A stretch of 47,010 nt of DNA from Planctomycetia bacterium (GTDB taxonomy: Bacteria; Planctomycetota; Planctomycetia; Pirellulales; Thermoguttaceae). The translations under genes and the position numbers were made by a program. The notes under the pieces are model-generated. The model was not told the origin of the DNA and made no database searches. It saw only the letters and a program-made list of their open reading frames with translations. The stretch covers positions 1 to 47,010 of the forward strand of contig JAPLNP010000671.1 in assembly GCA_026401055.1 (NCBI GenBank), in the 5' to 3' direction. Numbering within the stretch: position 1 is the stretch's first letter; each line of letters opens with the position of its first letter. Shown one piece after another: positions 46,264 to 47,010 of the stretch.

Positions 46264-47010
46264 ATGCAAGCAATCGACCGAGTTGGTACGTTTCGGGGCC
46301 GCGTCACGGAGCACGCGGTCAACACGACGAAGAACGGGTTCCCGCAACTCGTCGGCCGCTTCCTGGCCGAGGAGATGTGGGATTCGGACTCCAAGACCTG
46401 GATGCCCTGGTCCGAGTACCAACAGGAACTCGTCGGCTACCTCACGCTGTTCAACGCGGACGGGCCCCTGCTCAACGCCGGCCAGTGTCGGGCCGCCTTC
46501 GGCTGGGACGGGGCCAGCCTGGCCGAACTGAACGACCTGGACCTGTCGAATCTCGTCATCCAGTTCCGCATCGAGGAAGACGACTACAAGGGAACGGTCA
46601 CTCTCCGCGTCAACTGGATCGACCAGGCCGACGCGAACCCCGATCGCGGTATCAAGAAACTCGACGCCGCCTCGCTGAAGGACCTCGACGGCAAGTTCGG
46701 CCTGGGCAAGAAGGTTGCCCCGGCCAAGGCTCCGGGCAAGCCCGCCGCCCCGCCGAAGAAGGCCCCGCCCGCGAAGGCCGCGGACCCCACGCCGACTCCT
46801 GCGGCGACTCCTGCGGCCCCGCCGAAGGCCCCCGGCAAGAAGTCGGCCCCGAAGGCCGAGGCCCCCAAGGTCGAGACGATGACCAAGGAGGAAGCCTGGG
46901 AGTCGGTCTCGAAGTTGAAGCGTGACGACGTGAGCGACGACCAGATGCTCGCCGCGTGGATGGGTGCCTGCTGCCGCATCCAAGGCATCGAAGTCGGCGA
47001 GGACATCCAG
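46264..47010 (+). CDS. SSB-like protein, 5' part (continues at 1-243)
   Basis: 249 residues are visible and 282 after joining the ends. Residues about 1-135 are an OB-like or phage SSB domain (IDRVGTFRGRVTEHAVNTTKNGFPQLVGRFLAEEM, LTLFNADGPLLNAGQCRAAFGWDG, LVIQFRIEEDDYKGTVTLRVNWID), as in proteins encoded with Sak4-type ATPases. A Lys/Pro/Ala-rich linker (about 155-200) follows, then a helical C-terminal domain. SSB function is inferred from context with the ATPase and nuclease; no named family was checked. ATG at 46264 after AGGAGATC. Confidence 0.78.
   Translation, partial: MQAIDRVGTFRGRVTEHAVNTTKNGFPQLVGRFLAEEMWDSDSKTWMPWSEYQQELVGYLTLFNADGPLLNAGQCRAAFGWDGASLAELNDLDLSNLVIQFRIEEDDYKGTVTLRVNWIDQADANPDRGIKKLDAASLKDLDGKFGLGKKVAPAKAPGKPAAPPKKAPPAKAADPTPTPAATPAAPPKAPGKKSAPKAEAPKVETMTKEEAWESVSKLKRDDVSDDQMLAAWMGACCRIQGIEVGEDIQ
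46870..47010. repeat. Right copy of 141-bp terminal direct repeat
   Basis: Identical to 1-141. Because the copies fall inside one gene and restore its frame, the two ends should be joined and this copy counted once. Confidence 0.95.

Noticed and set aside
1-47010. Integrase, CI repressor, tRNA genes
   Set aside because: None could be found by motif or fold of the frames read; no cloverleaf was noticed, though tRNA detection by eye is not exhaustive.

Overview
The window is very probably a complete, circularly closed phage genome. Bases 1-141 are repeated exactly as 46870-47010, so the unique length is 46,869 bp and the gene cut by the right edge (46264-47010) continues into 1-243. The phage is lytic-looking: it has terminase, portal, capsid, adaptor and DNA polymerase genes, but I see no integrase, CI-like repressor or partition genes. 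There is no tape measure, sheath or tail-tube gene. The late order (portal, scaffold, capsid, adaptor, nozzle-like protein, internal proteins, one giant protein) is that of a short-tailed (podovirus-like) phage. It encodes no RNA polymerase, and the promoters I can see are sigma70-like with a strict 17-bp spacer.

Host: the DNA is GC-rich. A small secreted protein at 31553-31798 combines a dockerin-like calcium loop with a complete PEP-CTERM sorting signal. A surface-type beta-helix protein (29899-31020) has a W...NW...D opening. Both are typical of Planctomycetes and related PVC bacteria, so a planctomycete host is my best inference, but it is not proven.

Layout: two divergent transcription units leave a structured non-coding region of about 800 bp at 32390-33191. 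The rightward unit runs 33192 to 46869 and then, through the circle, 1 to 7469. It begins with many small, overlapping, mostly unknown genes, including an EndoIII-like HhH protein and a left-handed beta-helix repeat protein. Next come replication and recombination genes: endonuclease VII, family A DNA polymerase, VRR-NUC nuclease, RecB/Cas4-like nuclease, Sak4-like ATPase, GroES and an SSB-like protein. It ends with TOPRIM-helicase, a nucleotide-metabolism fusion, a metallophosphoesterase and two cysteine-peptidase-fold proteins likely used in lysis. The leftward (late) unit runs 32389 to 7455 and holds lipoprotein/PEP-CTERM genes, terminase, portal, scaffold, capsid, connector, tail and ejected proteins. 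The units meet tail to tail at 7455-7469 inside a perfect hairpin that contains both stop codons.

The outstanding feature is the 2538-residue protein at 7717-15333. In one chain it carries a DnaJ J-domain with HPD, a GGDEF diguanylate cyclase domain with its signature and key metal/substrate residues, and a radical-SAM domain with CxxxCxxC. These are embedded in a virion (ejected-protein-like) scaffold, a polyvalent-protein architecture. With the phage GroES, the genome supplies co-chaperones for both Hsp70 and Hsp60 but neither chaperone. A second genome-wide pattern is a promoter module, TTGNNN-N17-TANNCT, followed by a short GC hairpin (usually GGGC-loop-GCCC) and then directly by the ribosome binding site. 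It recurs on both strands.
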